Shown here: piece after piece, positions 1 through 11,999 of the stretch
Layout of the letters: every line of letters starts with the position of its first letter
Position numbering within the stretch: position 1 is the first letter of the stretch
DNA from: Eucalyptus grandis
Taxonomy: Eukaryota > Streptophyta > Magnoliopsida > Myrtales > Myrtaceae
Direction: 5' to 3'
Length of the DNA stretch: 64,000 nucleotides
NCBI RefSeq assembly: GCF_016545825.1
Contig: NC_052613.1
Coordinates: forward strand, 47,846,112-47,910,111
Notes under the pieces: model-generated
What the model was told of the DNA's origin: nothing
Database searches by the model: none
The model's input: the letters and a program-made list of their open reading frames with translations, nothing else
Made by a program: the position numbers and the translations under genes

Positions 1-2237
1 CATTCCGGAAATTTTCAAAATTTGTGCACCATTGCATGTTCAACCGGCATATTCCCTCCTTCATGAGTAAATTGGCATCTTTGGCTTCTCTAGCTTCTTG
101 AACCTTATGCAAATCAGAGATGCACAATTCCTCTTGAAGGTTCTTTAGGTTTTTTAATTCATTCAACCTTGACCCATTTTCCGTTCCAACTATAAACTTG
201 GACAAGATCTCAAGACCCAATAAATTACCTATATTTAGTGGCATTAATCTTAGACTTGAAGTATTGGTAATGTCAAGAAATCTTAGATTGATAAGTTTTT
301 CCACACCTTCAGGTAATTTGATAAGCATGTAACAGTCTTGCAACATCAAAGCTTCTAGGTTGTGCAATGCAACAATCGACTTTGGAAGGTTTCAATACTA
401 GTACGTGATAGATTAAGGTGCCTTAGGTGCCTTAGTTTGCCAATGCATTCTGGTACCTCGTTGATGTAATAGTGACTCAATGAAAGCACTTAAGTACTTC
501 AATCCCGACAACAAGTCATATAGCACTGGGTCACAAAGGAAAATTGACATTGATTCCCTAACGATATGAAGCTCCTAAGTCCTTGCATTCGATGATATAT
601 CTTGAGTCTTTCTGGCATAATATACTCTCTTGGAAGGAATGAGGCGTGACGAGCTAAAGACGCATTATTGTGATCATCCACAAACTCAAATTCCCCTGAG
701 CTATAATGGGATGCACCCGCAACTAGTTTTGCCAGGTCATTCACAAGATCATGCATTAAGAATTGTGATCCATTGCTATTTGACTTTTGTAATAATGACC
801 TGTTTACTAGCTCGTTGAAATAATTCAAACCTGTATTCCATTGACTCTTTGCTTCTTTTTTGTCCACCAAGCCCTCTGCAATCCACCAATGAATCAATTC
901 GTCCCGTTGTATTTCATAGTCCTCGGGAAATATAGCACAGTAAGCGAAACATCTCCTCAGATTGGAAGGGAGATGGAGGTAGCTAAGTTTCAAAGCTGGA
1001 AGGATGTCATTTCTTTCTTTTGGTAGATCCCAAATCTTGTTGCTCAATACAGCTTGCCATTCAAGGGGACCAACTTTAGTGCGTAGTAGCCCAGCCTAAT
1101 GTCTTTACAAATCTTAGTGGCAACCCTTTGCATTTTTCCACTATTTTGAGACCTAATGCTTCAAGATAAGGATGATGATCAAAATTTTTGACTCCAAGAG
1201 CATGAAATGCAAGTAGAGTCATGCAAGCTTCTCGTGACAACTCTCTGAGAGTATAAGGTCGAGCACCGGCTATTTCAAAGCAACATGGAATTACGAGTTG
1301 TGACGATGATTTTGCTTCCTTGGCTCCCGATTGAAAAGGCTTCAAGAGGATAGTCCGGTTCCATAATTCGTTCCAAACATCGTCCAAAACGATAAGAAAC
1401 TTCTTCCCCGAAAGGTTTTGTTTGAGCTTATCCCGAAGCCAATCTAGTCCTTATCTTCACTAGACAAAGTGCCAGATTTTGTAGGATACTCTTCGTAATA
1501 GCAAGCACATCGAAATCATCGAAACACAAGCCCATGCTTTTGCATCAAAGTAACCGGTCACTCGGGCATCATTGAAGACTTGTCGAGCCAAAGTCAGTCT
1601 TCCCAAGACCCGGCATCCCTACGATGGGAATCACTTTTATGTTTGTAGTTATTATATCATCTTTTCTTCGGTTAGTAACTTGAGAATCTCCATTTTTTTT
1701 TCTTCCCTACCAACAAAACAACCCTCGGTCAAATGTGTAGTTGGAATTGGCTTATCCTGTAAACGATTTGTCAATTGCTTCTCGTTATTCTCTCTCAAGC
1801 TCAGACTGTCTTTTCGAGTTATGATCTCCAGTAATTTGGCATCCATCTCTTCTATCTTAGATCTCATTTTGTGGTCGAGCATAAATTCTCTCGGACTCAA
1901 TCTAAAGCAACAATTGGAAAGAAGGGAATGCGCCTTGCTAGTGCTGGATTCGCCTGGACTTGCTTTCGTGATTCGTGGACAAACTCATCAAGCAAGTCTT
2001 CGATGTCATAGGCCAAGTTTCTAAGATCTTCTAGCCACGACTTCACCCCGAGATGGCTCGGTGAGTTGCCTATCCTCCGCATCATCCAAAGACCTCCTTG
2101 ATACTCCAAGATCTTCTCCCCATTTCTTCAACCGCATATCAATCCCCCACGCCGTGCAATGTTGAGGAGCCCCGGAGAGGCCAACCTATTGAACAACACC
2201 TGAAGAAAGGCGCGAGAAAGAGCTCTGTGATGGGCAT
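1..2237 (-). pseudogene. CC-NBS-LRR disease-resistance gene relic (RGA-like), 3' end outside window
   Basis: Reading the minus strand from an ATG at 2237-2235, the N-terminus resembles the Rx_N coiled coil: LFxxAFLQVLF about 2190-2225 and LRNLAYDIEDLLDEF about 1985-2030. A linker (VGREEKKMEILKLL, ~1670-1700) follows. The P-loop is MPGLGKT (~1594-1617), kinase-2 is FLIVLDDVW (~1370-1400), and a GLPL motif (CKGLPL) lies near 1120-1140. The winged-helix region ends in a QFLMHDLVNDLA motif (~740-765). 1-480 encodes leucine-rich repeats (LPEGVEKLINLRFLDITN). Such proteins are cytosolic immune receptors. Domain order is complete but the frame changes at least at ~2215, ~2115-2125, ~1895, ~1450-1570, ~1300 (RNBS-B) and ~1050-1075, so it cannot make a full protein. 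The Gly-Gly of the usual GGLGKT P-loop is Pro-Gly here. The LRR end is cut by the window edge. Family assignment is firm; a gene name cannot be given. Confidence 0.9.
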
Positions 2238-3512
2238 GGCTTGATTCGTGAGGGCAGAGGACTAAACAAGAGTGCCCAGTATGGGTTGAAATAAAGTGTG
2301 CAGAGCGGAGAGGGAACATAAGTTACTCCGGCTAGGACAGCAAAGATCAAATAATGGAGCGAATCAAAAGACTTTAAGCACTAAAGGGCTCTTTCTTTCT
2401 CGGAAGAAGCTGCCGTTGCATTTCATCATGTCCCTTTTGATTTAATTTCATTTTTGTTGCCTCAATTTCTCTCAAGCAAGTTGGTCGGAAATGGGACCAA
2501 AGTCTTGGAATTATTAAAGACGCCAAAGGTTCAGAAGGTGAAAAAGTGGGCCCGTATTGCTCAATAAGTGTCCAAAAACACTCTATAAAAAATTTATTTT
2601 TAATTGATGATAAAAATAATTTAAAAAAATTTGTTAGTTTCTCTTCAATTCTGTCGTCATCACCTAGATATGCTCTCCCAAGAATATATAATCAGATTAT
2701 AGTAGATGGAAAAGAGAATCGGGTATTTATAGATCGAATTAAATTGCAAACGTTCAAGCTTCAAATTTTTTTTTTTACCCCTTTTTACCAAGCAACAATG
2801 ATTATATCATAGATTATATCATAGCAAAGCTTCCTTGGTCAAAAAATATACATGTTTATTGTTTTATCCCAGTTAAAGAGGAGCAGCCTAACTTCAATAT
2901 GCCCATCTGCCGTTCAAATAGGTGGAATTTAATATATACTTACATATCCTAGCGTTATAGTGTGCATAATTACATAATGCCCATCCACCTCTATTGTTGT
3001 TCTTTCCATTCTTTCTCCTAATAATGGCAGACAAGAAGCGGGTTTAAGACTAAAACCTCATCATCCATCTCCGTATATATACTTGTCTTGATTGAGGCAA
3101 TCAGCAATAGTCTTTCTTAATAGTTTTTCTTTGGTCGGATTTTAATATTTAGTTTTGACTAGAGATGATTTAGAGCAACCCGCTTACCAATTACCAAGAA
3201 ATAGATTGGTGTTTAGTTAAGGCATTAACAAAGGTTAGGCTGTGAGTTCCATGGTCCATACCTCTCCCTCTTTCTTTCTCACGTTTGGGTCTTTATTAAG
3301 GTTCTAAATTGTTGGATGAATGGTATTAAATCTCAGCCGTTGATAATTACATATTCCGTAAAAGTTCCTGGGTGTTTCTTTCTCCATTGATTGCTCTTCG
3401 AGGCTCTCTCCCTCCTTCATCCTTTTTTGCATTCAAATCTGTTTTGCTTTTCCTCATCCCATATATAAATGATTTTTGCCCATCGAGCTATTATAAGAAT
3501 TGAGGAAGTAGA
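2238..3512. other. Intergenic, AT-rich
   Basis: Upstream flank of the NBS-LRR relic and left flank of the MULE. I see homopolymer A/T runs (2585-2640, 2766-2776) and no recognisable coding region. An 88-residue open frame at 2546-2812 is low-complexity and matches nothing I know. Confidence 0.5.
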
Positions 3513-3521
3513 GATGATTTG
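3513..3521. repeat. 9-bp target-site duplication, left copy
   Basis: GATGATTTG directly precedes the left terminal inverted repeat of the MULE and is repeated exactly at 10618-10626. Nine bases is the duplication length typical of Mutator-superfamily transposition. Confidence 0.9.
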
Positions 3522-3690
3522 GAGGTCGGGACACGGAGTGCCATAACTTGGCACGCCCGGACACTTAAGTGCCATAACTTTAAAATGGTACACTTATGCC
3601 ATCATCGGAGTAAAATGGGACACTTAAGTGCCAATCCGGCAAAAACCGGCCAAAATGCAGACGTGGCATTTTCCTAGCGACAAGCTTAAC
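3522..3690 (+). repeat. MULE left terminal inverted repeat
   Basis: Starts GAGGTCGGGACACGGAGTGC and contains three variants of the motif CACTTAAGTGCCA followed by a CCGGCAAAAACCGGCC palindrome. It pairs with the reverse complement of about 10440-10617. The inner limit is approximate. Confidence 0.8.
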
Positions 3691-4670
3691 CGATGTGGCA
3701 ATTTTTTTTTTAAAAAAGCAGACGTGGAGGAGGAAACGACGCCGCCCCATCCACCGTGCACTTGGCCAAACAAAACGACGTCGTTCGTTTATTTGGAATT
3801 TAACATTTTGTCGGTTCACGTAGGTCGACGTCCCTCCATCCATCCATCGCCGTTCACAGCTCGCCGTTCGCAGTGATCGCCGCCGTCGCCGCCGCTTTGT
3901 CGGTCGCCGCCGCGGCCGGTCGCCGGGCCGCCGTCGAAGCGCCGAAATCATCGCCGCCGTCGTCGATTTGCTCAGGTTTTTTCTCTTCTTCCTCTCCCCG
4001 TGGTGAAATTAGGGCTCCGACTCGTTTATTAGGGCTCGGACTTCAAATTTGGGTTCGGCTGGAAAGGTCAGGCTTGATGTGAGATTTAATGGCCGAGATG
4101 TAGTGCTACAATCCTATTGGGGTTCAAATTGACAGTTTAGGAGTGGCATTGAAATATAGGCTCGGTGTAGGGCTCGAGGGGGAAAGTGGGCTGGCCAGTG
4201 CAGGGCCGACGTCGCCTCATCCTTTGTGATGTGTGATTCATTCAGGGTGTCAATCGTGATGTGCGAAAGTAATTTGTAGTGGTCGGATGTGAAATGTGCG
4301 ATGATTTGATTGTTAGGGTTGAGTATTGGACTTTGCACATGTGAGAATCAAGGTTGGGGGATGGGGACTTGGATATTTGTTTAATAAATTGCATTGTTGA
4401 GGACCCATGCTGAGGAATCTCTCCATATTTTAAAGAAATGCGACGCGCATAATCAAAGCAGTTGTCCGGTCCCATCTTAATTTTTATTTGTCCTTGCCCG
4501 TTGTTTTCAAGCTCTGCAGTTGTCGACGACCGCATCTTCCCTCTCTCTCTCTTCTTTTCTTTTCTTTTTCTTTAATAAAGAGTGTGGGACCTCCACTTGC
4601 AATTTGCTCTGTTTCTTTTTAGAATGCTGCCCCAAAATACATCAGTATATTTGTCTCTTTGTTGCAAGAA

Positions 4671-7600
4671 ATGGCGCATAAAGACTATGTTTGTCATCGT
4701 TTACTACGGTGGAGATTTTGTGACGGGAGGATGAGTGGGAGTATGAGGGGAATGAGGAAGTACTATCTTTTAGATATAAAGAAGGCATCTTATATTGGAT
4801 TTGTTAGGGATATAGTGACATTTTTGCCTTGTGTAAGTAAAAGTTACCGTACTGTGTTCCGAAAGGCTTGAGAGACGGGTTTGAGTTTTGGAAGATGATA
4901 AATGGTTTTAGGGATGTCTTATATCATTATCTTCATGGCGAAGAGGCGAAAGTGTTTGTTGAAAACAATAAGGAGGACGAACATGATGACACGAATACCA
5001 CCGAAGTAGGAGAAGGAGGAGATGGTGGAGGTCATGATGGACGGGATGGGGAGGAGAGGGGCGCAGATGTCAAGCCACGCAGCGATTGTGACATGGGTGA
5101 TGTCACCATCACTGAATTAGATTGGGAAGTAGCCGAATCCAAAGGGAGGGTGACGATGACGATGAAGGGTCAAGCCGTCAAGCTGAAAATTTGTTAATCT
5201 TAAGTGACGCCGACGATGAGGAGCTTACACGGCCAAGGAAAAAAAAACAAAGGGACTTTTTGTCGATAGATTTGCAACTTTGCATGTAGCTGTTCATCCA
5301 AACAGACGAAGGCCCGCAGATGTTGGTGTTGCGCGGTCTGTCCCGGGAGACAGATTATGAAGAAAGCATCGACACCGCAACTTCCAGACGAAGTTGAAGA
5401 AGATCAACGAGTGTGCGTAGAAGGAAAAGTAAGTTTCCTTCCTATGATCCATCTCATGCATCTCCTACTTTGTCAAGAGGGTATGAAATTCCATGATGCG
5501 ATACAATTTAGGGAAGCTATAATTTCGAGTTCTTCCATTGCTGCACACAAAGAAATATTGATTTCATTAGAAATACCAAGAAATTTGTAAGAGCTAGGTG
5601 CCAGCAAAAACTGTCCATGGAAGATTACGGTGCGTTTGTTAAGAAGAGTGGGTCTTTTCGATTAGAGCCTACCAAGAGGAACACACTTGTTCCATTAATT
5701 TTCAAAACAAAAAGGGTAACAAGTTCATGGTTGTCGAAGCACTTCTTCGATCCGATCAAGGTGATGCCCAACTTGAAACTTGCTAACTTTAGGATGCTGG
5801 TGAAGGAGCGTGTAGGCATCAATGTATCTAGGAATCGGTGCAAAAGAGCAAAGCAAAAGGTGATAAAGGTACTTATTGGTCGGTATGCTAAGGAATATGG
5901 GCGAGTGGGAGTATGCTTGGGAGTGTTGCAAACCCTACAAGTAGAGTGTATGTAGAGGGATTGAGAGACCACTTCCCGATCATGGGACCAAGTTCGATAA
6001 GTTCTATGTGTGCTTTGATGCGCGACGAGGTTTTTAGCTGGTGTAGACTCCGATTATAGGATTGGACGGCAATTGTTTCTTGAAGGGCTCAGTGCAAGGA
6101 GAATTGTTGCGCCGATTGGAAGAGATGCGAATAACCAAATGTTCCCACTAGCTTGGGCTATTGTAAAGATTGAGAACAAGGACAATTGGTCTTGGTTCTT
6201 GAAAAATCTGATAACGACTTGGAGATAACAAACGGGGAAGGGTGGGCATTCACGAGTGACCAACGTAAGGTAATGCTTGCTTTTGAAAAGTTTAGTCAAT
6301 AGTTTGCTTTGCTTTGCTTTGTAATATGAACATGTAATTTGCTATAATATTTCTTACTTTGAATTATCATAGGATTGGTTCCAAGAAGAATGCCGAGTTG
6401 TTGCCCCATGCCGAACATCGAATGTGTGCGCGGCACATATACGGAAATTGGGCAAAGAACTATAAAGGGGACAGTTCTAATTGCAATTTTGGCAATTAGC
6501 AAAGAGTGCAAACATGGCTGACTTTAGAATAGCCAAAGAAGGATCGCTTCGCTTGACAAAGGAAGGTCAGGCTACCCTATTTCAACTAGAACCGAAGCAT
6601 TGGTGCGGGGCATTCTTCATGAGGAGTTCAAGTGCGATAACGTCGACAACAACATTTGTGAAGTATTTAATTCGAAGATAATAGATGCAGATGCAAACCG
6701 TCATCTCAATGCTTGAAGATATACGAAAGGCGTTATGACTCAGTAAAACAAAGAGATGAGGCCGCAAAGTGGACAAGACAATATGGTCCTAGGATTGTGA
6801 AGAAATTGATGACAACTTGGTCTGCAGAATACGCATTGTCATCCCATTTGGAATGGAGATGACGGATATGAGATAATGAAGGGTGCAAGATAAGTATGTT
6901 GTCAATCTAGGAAGTAGGAAGTGTTCATGTAGATCATGGCAAGTAAGTGGAATTCCATGTGCACATGCCATATGTGCCATCCGGTTGAAGGGCGACAATA
7001 TAGATGATTACACGATGATTGGTACCATAAATCAAAGTATCTTGCTTCCTATCGTTCATGATGCAGCCAATTAGAAGTAGCAAGTTTGGGAGCCCACCTG
7101 ATCGTGAAGCACCTCTACCTTGCCACCGAAGAAGACAATTGGAAGGACAAAACGAAGACGAAGAATGGCGGAGGGAGAGGTCTCGGTCAAGAAAGAATGA
7201 GCAAGGAGGGGCAAAAAGATCACGTTCTTATTGTCGCCACAGCCACCTGATAAAGGTTGTCGATTGAGAAGCAACAACGGTTGAGGCAAGGTGAAGGGCC
7301 TAGTGAAGAGACAGTTGGAGAAATGCACAAAGCCAGGAGTGGAGTCGAGTGTTCTTCGTCAACAAGTAGAACCTAAGTCATGAAATTTATTTTATGTTTA
7401 TGTTGCTTTCTTGTTTATCATAAAATGTACATAATGATATCCTATTTGGCTTCTTATGTAATGTGTTTGTTAGGTCACAAGAAGAACCTCGAGTAAGTCA
7501 TGAAACCGAACAGCCTTTCAAGAAGGCAAGGTAGAACACAGCCAGGGTAAAGGGATTGGCCCAAGTGGCAGCATCACGGCTGAAAGGACTGGACCCTTGC

Positions 7601-8470
7601 AAAGATCACTCGCCCAGCTGAAGCTGATTGACCAAGCGGCAAAGATCATCCAGTGCAGTCGATCATTGTTCTTCAGCGTGATAAAGAAATACCCAAACTA
7701 AATTCAATCAATTTGTATTCAGTTTTATTATTATATGTCTCGATATTATATTTATGGTATCTTTTCGCCTCTTTCTCAGTTGAAGAAAGCAAGTTCGAAC
7801 TCAAGCTAAATCAAGGGCGAACATCACAGAGCCACCTCAAGGATCATCACGGGAGCCACCTCAAGGATCATCACAGAGCCACCGGAAGAATCTCACCGCA
7901 AGTGGGCACCACAAGTACCACCACCAGTACCACCTCGTAAGGCCAAACAGAAGGAGGTGTCACCTTTGAAGTTGAAGGGCACACGGAGAGGACAACTAGA
8001 ACAAGGCCGGTGAAGGGGTGTACACAAAGGCCATCTAGAAGACGCCCAACACAATGGGTCGAACAAGCCTCTACCGTAGTTAAAGTGGCCCAAGAAAGCA
8101 GACAGTGGGCAACAAATCACAAGTTCTGAAAGTGACGCCCTATTCAAACAAGAGGGGCACTTGGGAAAGAGGTTCATAATATGGCTATGGCACATTATAC
8201 GAGATGAGCCACTGAACAGTCATTCTCAATGTAAGTTTTATTGGTCCGCATTTAATTTAATTTATGCTGTAGATTTTGCTAACAATTTATTGTTTTTTGT
8301 AGCCCGGGAGAAGTTCGAAGTTCTTATCTCGTGCCCAACTCAAGAATCGACGGCTGCACCAACAAAAAGAAGAAAACATCAACATCAATGCAAAAAAATA
8401 AGAGAAAGAACCCGGCTCAAGCTCGAGCTCGCAGCTCCGGCCCATCTCCGGCTCCGGCTCCACTCCTTTT
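4671..8470 (+). pseudogene. MULE transposase (MuDR-type) with SWIM zinc finger, frameshifted
   Basis: MULE transposases cut and join the element ends in the nucleus. The N-terminal region (4671-5200) has an acidic stretch. A MuDR DNA-binding-like segment is at 5480-5640 (EGMKFHDAIQFREAI; VRARC ... NCPW across a shift). The block KTKRVTSSWLSKHF...VSRNRCKRAK at 5705-5860 is typical of the family. The catalytic domain starts near 6010 (FYVCFDA) with GLDGNCFLK at ~6058-6085 carrying the first catalytic Asp, then GRDANNQMFPLAWAIVKIE (~6116-6172). Further on are AEHRMCARHIYGNW (~6410-6455) and CDNVDNNICEVFN (~6630-6670). The SWIM motif CSCRSWQVSGIPCAH is at ~6922-6966 with all Cys/His ligands. A probable intron lies at ~6268-6371, and others end near 7472, 7781 and 8301. 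Frame changes at ~5615, ~5925, ~6100 and ~6700 make it non-functional. The tail is Pro/Arg-rich. Confidence 0.88.
7829..7885 (+). repeat. 24-bp tandem repeat in MULE transposase tail
   Basis: Two exact-to-near copies of a 24-bp unit (GAGCCACCTCAAGGATCATC plus 4 bases) at 7829 and 7853, with a partial third at 7877. The period is a multiple of three, so it encodes an in-frame EPPQGSSR-like repeat. Confidence 0.75.
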
Positions 8471-8754
8471 GATTCAATTCGGCCTATGACATTTGCAGCT
8501 CCATCGAGTCCGCGGATACCGAGAAGGTTCAAGAAGAAGTTTCACATCAGTTAGAAAGAGTGCCGAATTATGAATCAAGTGAAAGGCCCATCGAAAAGGA
8601 GGACGAACGGGGGTGTCGTGCATATTGATTGATGAGATGAGATGTGATAGGATTTGGTGGAGCTTAGGAGTAAAAACAATTATGTAAACGATGATGTTGT
8701 CGTGCATATAGAAAGTCTATGCATCGATGGTTATCTTTTGTTTTTTTCTTTAGT

Positions 8755-8872
8755 TTGTCATTCATTGATGTTGTCAGACTCAGACTCACACTTGATGAAA
8801 TATCAATGAAATGAATGTTGTCAGACTCAGACTTGATGATATTAATATCAATGAAATGATATTGCGCTCGCT
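8755..8872. repeat. Imperfect tandem repeat in MULE 3' region
   Basis: A unit containing TGTTGTCAGACTCAGACT followed by CTTGATGA...ATATCAATGAAATGA occurs twice (8768 and 8817). It lies between the transposase and the GRF ORF and may be part of the transposase 3' UTR. Confidence 0.7.
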
Positions 8873-8879
8873 TGTCAAT

Positions 8880-9300
8880 TTATGTTGTTGTTTATCATGG
8901 ATTCGCTTTTTACTTGTTGCTGCTGCTGTTGGTGTTCTGTGGTGATAGCTGGAGTGCTGGTGTATCTAGTGATGGTGGATGGTGATGTTTGGTGGTAGGT
9001 GGTAGTCAGTTTGTTGGTGGGGTGCTAATGTCGTGGCTGGGGTGCTGTGTGGTGATGGTGATGCCTCGGTGATTATTGGTTTGTGGTGGGGTTATAGGCT
9101 TAAGCTTGCACCTACACAGTACAAGTGTGCAGGCCATCTTACACCATGTGTTGGTGCAAACTAGTGCAAGCCGAGCCTGCACTAGTATCTTGGCGAGCAA
9201 CACCACCTGACATGGTGGTGTTGGGAGCGCCTGGTGTGTAGTGTGGATAAGTGGTGATGGTTGGGGTGGTGTCGCCGGTGCCGGGTGGCTGGGCGCAATT
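8880..9300. other. GGTGGT-rich low-complexity spacer inside the MULE
   Basis: GTGGTGATGG-type simple sequence dominates 8920-9260. The open frames here (for example 9006-9317 minus) are by-products of the composition. No gene recognised. Confidence 0.5.
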
Positions 9301-9304
9301 TTTA

Positions 9305-9490
9305 CTGAAACCGACAAAAAATTGGCACTTAACTCGATCCTATTCTAAAAAACTTGGCACTTAACCTGTTCACTTTTAACTGTCAAGTGACACTTAACCG
9401 ATCACTTTAACAATAACTTGACACCCAAAGTGATCCTTTTTCATCGCGACCAAGCACTTACGCGATCTACGAATACAACTTATGGCACTT
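9305..9490. repeat. Internal array of TIR-like TTGGCACTTAAC motifs
   Basis: At least four variants of (T)TGGCACTTAAC / TGACACTTAACC occur between 9313 and 9440, then TTATGGCACTTTCGGG near 9480. They resemble the terminal repeat motif of the same element but sit about 1.1 kb inside its right end. They may be subterminal transposase sites or the remnant of a second MULE end. Confidence 0.6.
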
Positions 9491-9725
9491 TCGGGTAATG
9501 ACTCATGTTTGTCTTGTGTATATGCTCTGCCGCATCAAAACAGAACATGATTCTCGCATTGCAAAACAGAGAAGATGATCGCATCAAAACGGAAGATGAT
9601 GGTAAACTTATGGCAAGTCCATACAACAAACGACAACAAAGCAACAATGATCTTGTTCCACAACACAAACTTCTTCAAGATCTTTCAAAAAAAAAACCCA
9701 ACGTTTAATCAGAACAACACCATTT

Positions 9726-10240
9726 TTAACTATGGCAAGTCGTAAACTTTTTCTCATTCTCAAGTACTTTACATTTCATCATAAAGTACAATAGACAACA
9801 AAACAACACCATAATACACGCTTGGTAACACTTTCGTTCAATCTTCATCATTGGGACTTCATTCTTGAAAGGTTTAGTTGAAAGATGCTTGAGCGTGCAT
9901 TGACACTTCATTCTTCGAAAGTTTCACCTTTGAAGACACTTGAGCTTGCATTGAGTCAACATCGTCCAAGTCGTCCGAACCTGAGATGAAGATTGCTGTC
10001 TTTTATGAAGTAGATCCAATATCACCTCTGGGCTCCTGGGCGGAGAACTTCTCATCAATCCATTTGAAGTATTTGCACTTCGACGCTTCTTTATATCGGG
10101 CGCATCCATAAAATCTTCTCCCAGATTGATTTGAGTCCACGATGTTCTTCTTGGACCTCTAACCCAAAAACAGAAACGTTGGCCTTCTCCTTCGCTTCGA
10201 TGAGAGGAAATTGAGGCGCCGCTACAGTCCTGCTCTCCAT
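9726..10240 (-). pseudogene. GRF-type zinc-finger ORF carried in the MULE, antisense to the transposase
   Basis: On the minus strand an ATG at 10240-10238 begins MESRTVAAPQFPLIEAKEK. In the neighbouring frame RTSWTQIN appears, and after a one-base gap at ~10115 the reading becomes GRRFYGCARYKEASKCKYF followed by KWIDE (about 10045-10112). That pattern (TSWTxxN-GRRFYGC-Y-C-YFxWxDE) is the core of the GRF zinc finger found in short plant proteins of the At4g04775-like type; here the CFCG start reads CFW. A downstream segment (~9840-9770) encodes a hydrophobic stretch, CYQACIMVLFCCLLYFMMKC, ending at a TAA at 9728-9726. It matches the C-terminal membrane anchor expected for that protein type. 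At least two or three frameshifts break it. Its role in transposition is unknown. The GRF identity is fairly safe; the function is not. Confidence 0.7.
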
Positions 10241-10439
10241 TTCCAAGATTCGCGAAGGAATTTTGGGCAAATGAAAATTAGGGTTCGAGACTTCAATTCG
10301 AGCACTTCAATAGGGATTTCTGGGCCGATTTAGGGTTTTAGATTTGGGGCATTTGGGAGACGACGTACGTTTTTGGAAGATTTGGGGCTTTTATTATGGA
10401 GACGCACGTCGTTTCTAGATCCGAAGCGCCGACTCAGCT

Positions 10440-10617
10440 CCGGCGAGCCATGTTGGCAAAAATAGTAATAAAATAGTGCCACGTATGATTTCCGGCATGG
10501 TCGCTGGGAGGTGGCATAAGTGTCCCACTTGAAAAGTACACTTAAGTGTACCTAGTTTGGAAGTTATGGCACTTATGTCCCGCATGCCCAAGTTATAGCA
10601 CTTGTGGTGTTCTTTTC
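10440..10617 (-). repeat. MULE right terminal inverted repeat
   Basis: The reverse complement begins GAAAAGAACACCACAAGTGC, followed by TATAACTTGGGCATG, then GACATAAGTGCCATAACTT and GTACACTTAAGTGTAC. It is the inverted partner of 3522-3690. The inner limit is approximate. Confidence 0.8.
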
Positions 10618-10626
10618 GATGATTTG
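10618..10626. repeat. 9-bp target-site duplication, right copy
   Basis: GATGATTTG, identical to 3513-3521, directly outside the right MULE end. Confidence 0.9.
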
Positions 10627-11999
10627 CATAGAGACAAAGTGGATGAAAGAGACAACCTCTTTATCCTCTACAATGGTGCATGGAGATGTTTTTATGTAGA
10701 GTGGAGAGATTTTTAAATCATTTCGTTCATTAATATTGCATAATTTTATCTGTATTACTTTTTAGTAAAATGAATGCCAAATCTACATAATGAATATATA
10801 CTCTTTGAGCTACAATTTCTATTAGGACCTTGTCTGGGCTGTGAAATAACGCTGCCTTTTCAACCACACAAATTTCAGAGAAAATCTGAACAAAATTTTC
10901 TTAGAATTTGGACAATTCAATAAAAGTTAACTAAAGTGGAAATATACTTATGCCTGAACTTTTAACTTGACTTTGATTAACTATTTAAATGTAAAACTCA
11001 ATCCTTCATAGTGTACTTGCAATAATATTTTCACATATTATTGACATAAAAAAAGTCATCTTAGTAATCCACACGTGTATTTCACTAATTTAATTACATT
11101 CCAAGACATTATAGAATAAGTGAAAATTTTGTACACTACAACAGTCTTGTTGTGTTGTTGAATGTAGACACAATATATACTTATTTAGTTAAGATATGTT
11201 AAATTGAAATTTGACTAGCATGGTGAAAAAGTTGGGCTATGCAATATATAAAAAAAAAAAGGGAAGTGAGGCAAAAATTAATCAAACAAATTCAATATAC
11301 TATACATTTTTAAATAAATTTCAATTTTGGATAGTTACAAAATGATCATGTTTTTGGTTTTTGAGTTAACTTGATTGGTTTGGCTTAAGTTGAATTTATC
11401 AATGCTTTAAATTGTATAAATAAATATTCTTAGGGCTAATTTTTGTAATTGTTTTAATTTTGTTAAATGATGAATATAATTTTTTACGACAGTAAGTATG
11501 AAAAATGTTTTAAATAGTGATGTTGTCAATAGAAATCCTAAATTTATTTGTCTTATAATAAAAATGTTTGGACTGGTCTTTCTACATGAAATGTAAAATA
11601 TTTCATGTTGATAATGCTTTCAATAAAACTCTTTTCAATTCCTTAGGATTTTTCTAATTTCTATTTTATTTAATCTATTTTTTTAATCTAAGCTTGTAGT
11701 TAGGGAGCAACGTTACTCTCCAAGGAGTAACGGTGCGGTCACCTCATATCATTATTCTTTCTATTATGTGCACAATCAGCATAAATAAATAAAAAGCTTC
11801 CATTCCAGGGCTACAATATTTATACGTACACGATGACTTGATTTTGGATTACATGGGGTATGTTTTACCATCGATTAAAACCATTTTTATTACCGAATTA
11901 AGAGGTTGCTTTTTCAAGAATATTTGTTACTGTTATTTGCAAGACAATTCGTACAGATTTCGGGACTCTATACATAAATATAGGAATAAGTGTATTGAA
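10627..11999. other. Intergenic, AT-rich
   Basis: No gene or clear repeat boundary is visible. The stretch is about three-quarters A+T, and a 64-residue frame at 11838-12032 is probably chance. Confidence 0.5.

Larger units (their letters stand above)
3522..10617 (+). mobile_element. Mutator-like element (MULE), 7.1 kb, complete ends
   Basis: The left end (GAGGTCGGGACACGGAGTGC...) and the reverse complement of the right end (GAAAAGAACACCACAAGTGC...) align over more than 100 bp. They share the CATAACTTGG block and repeats of GACACTTAAGTGCCA. Both ends abut the exact 9-bp direct repeat GATGATTTG. Inside are a plus-strand MULE transposase relic (4671-8470) and a minus-strand GRF zinc-finger ORF (9726-10240). 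The subterminal zone holds the palindromic motif ACGACGTCGT (~3775). The TIR match and intact TSD point to transposition as one unit, probably not very old; the coding capacity is now lost. Two related elements (15002-16452 and 35057-36034) have the same terminal motifs. Confidence 0.92.

Noticed and set aside
3873..4082. Ala-rich frame at the left side of the MULE
   Set aside because: GCC-repeat composition; more likely the transposase leader region, with a possible intron after CAG at ~3977.
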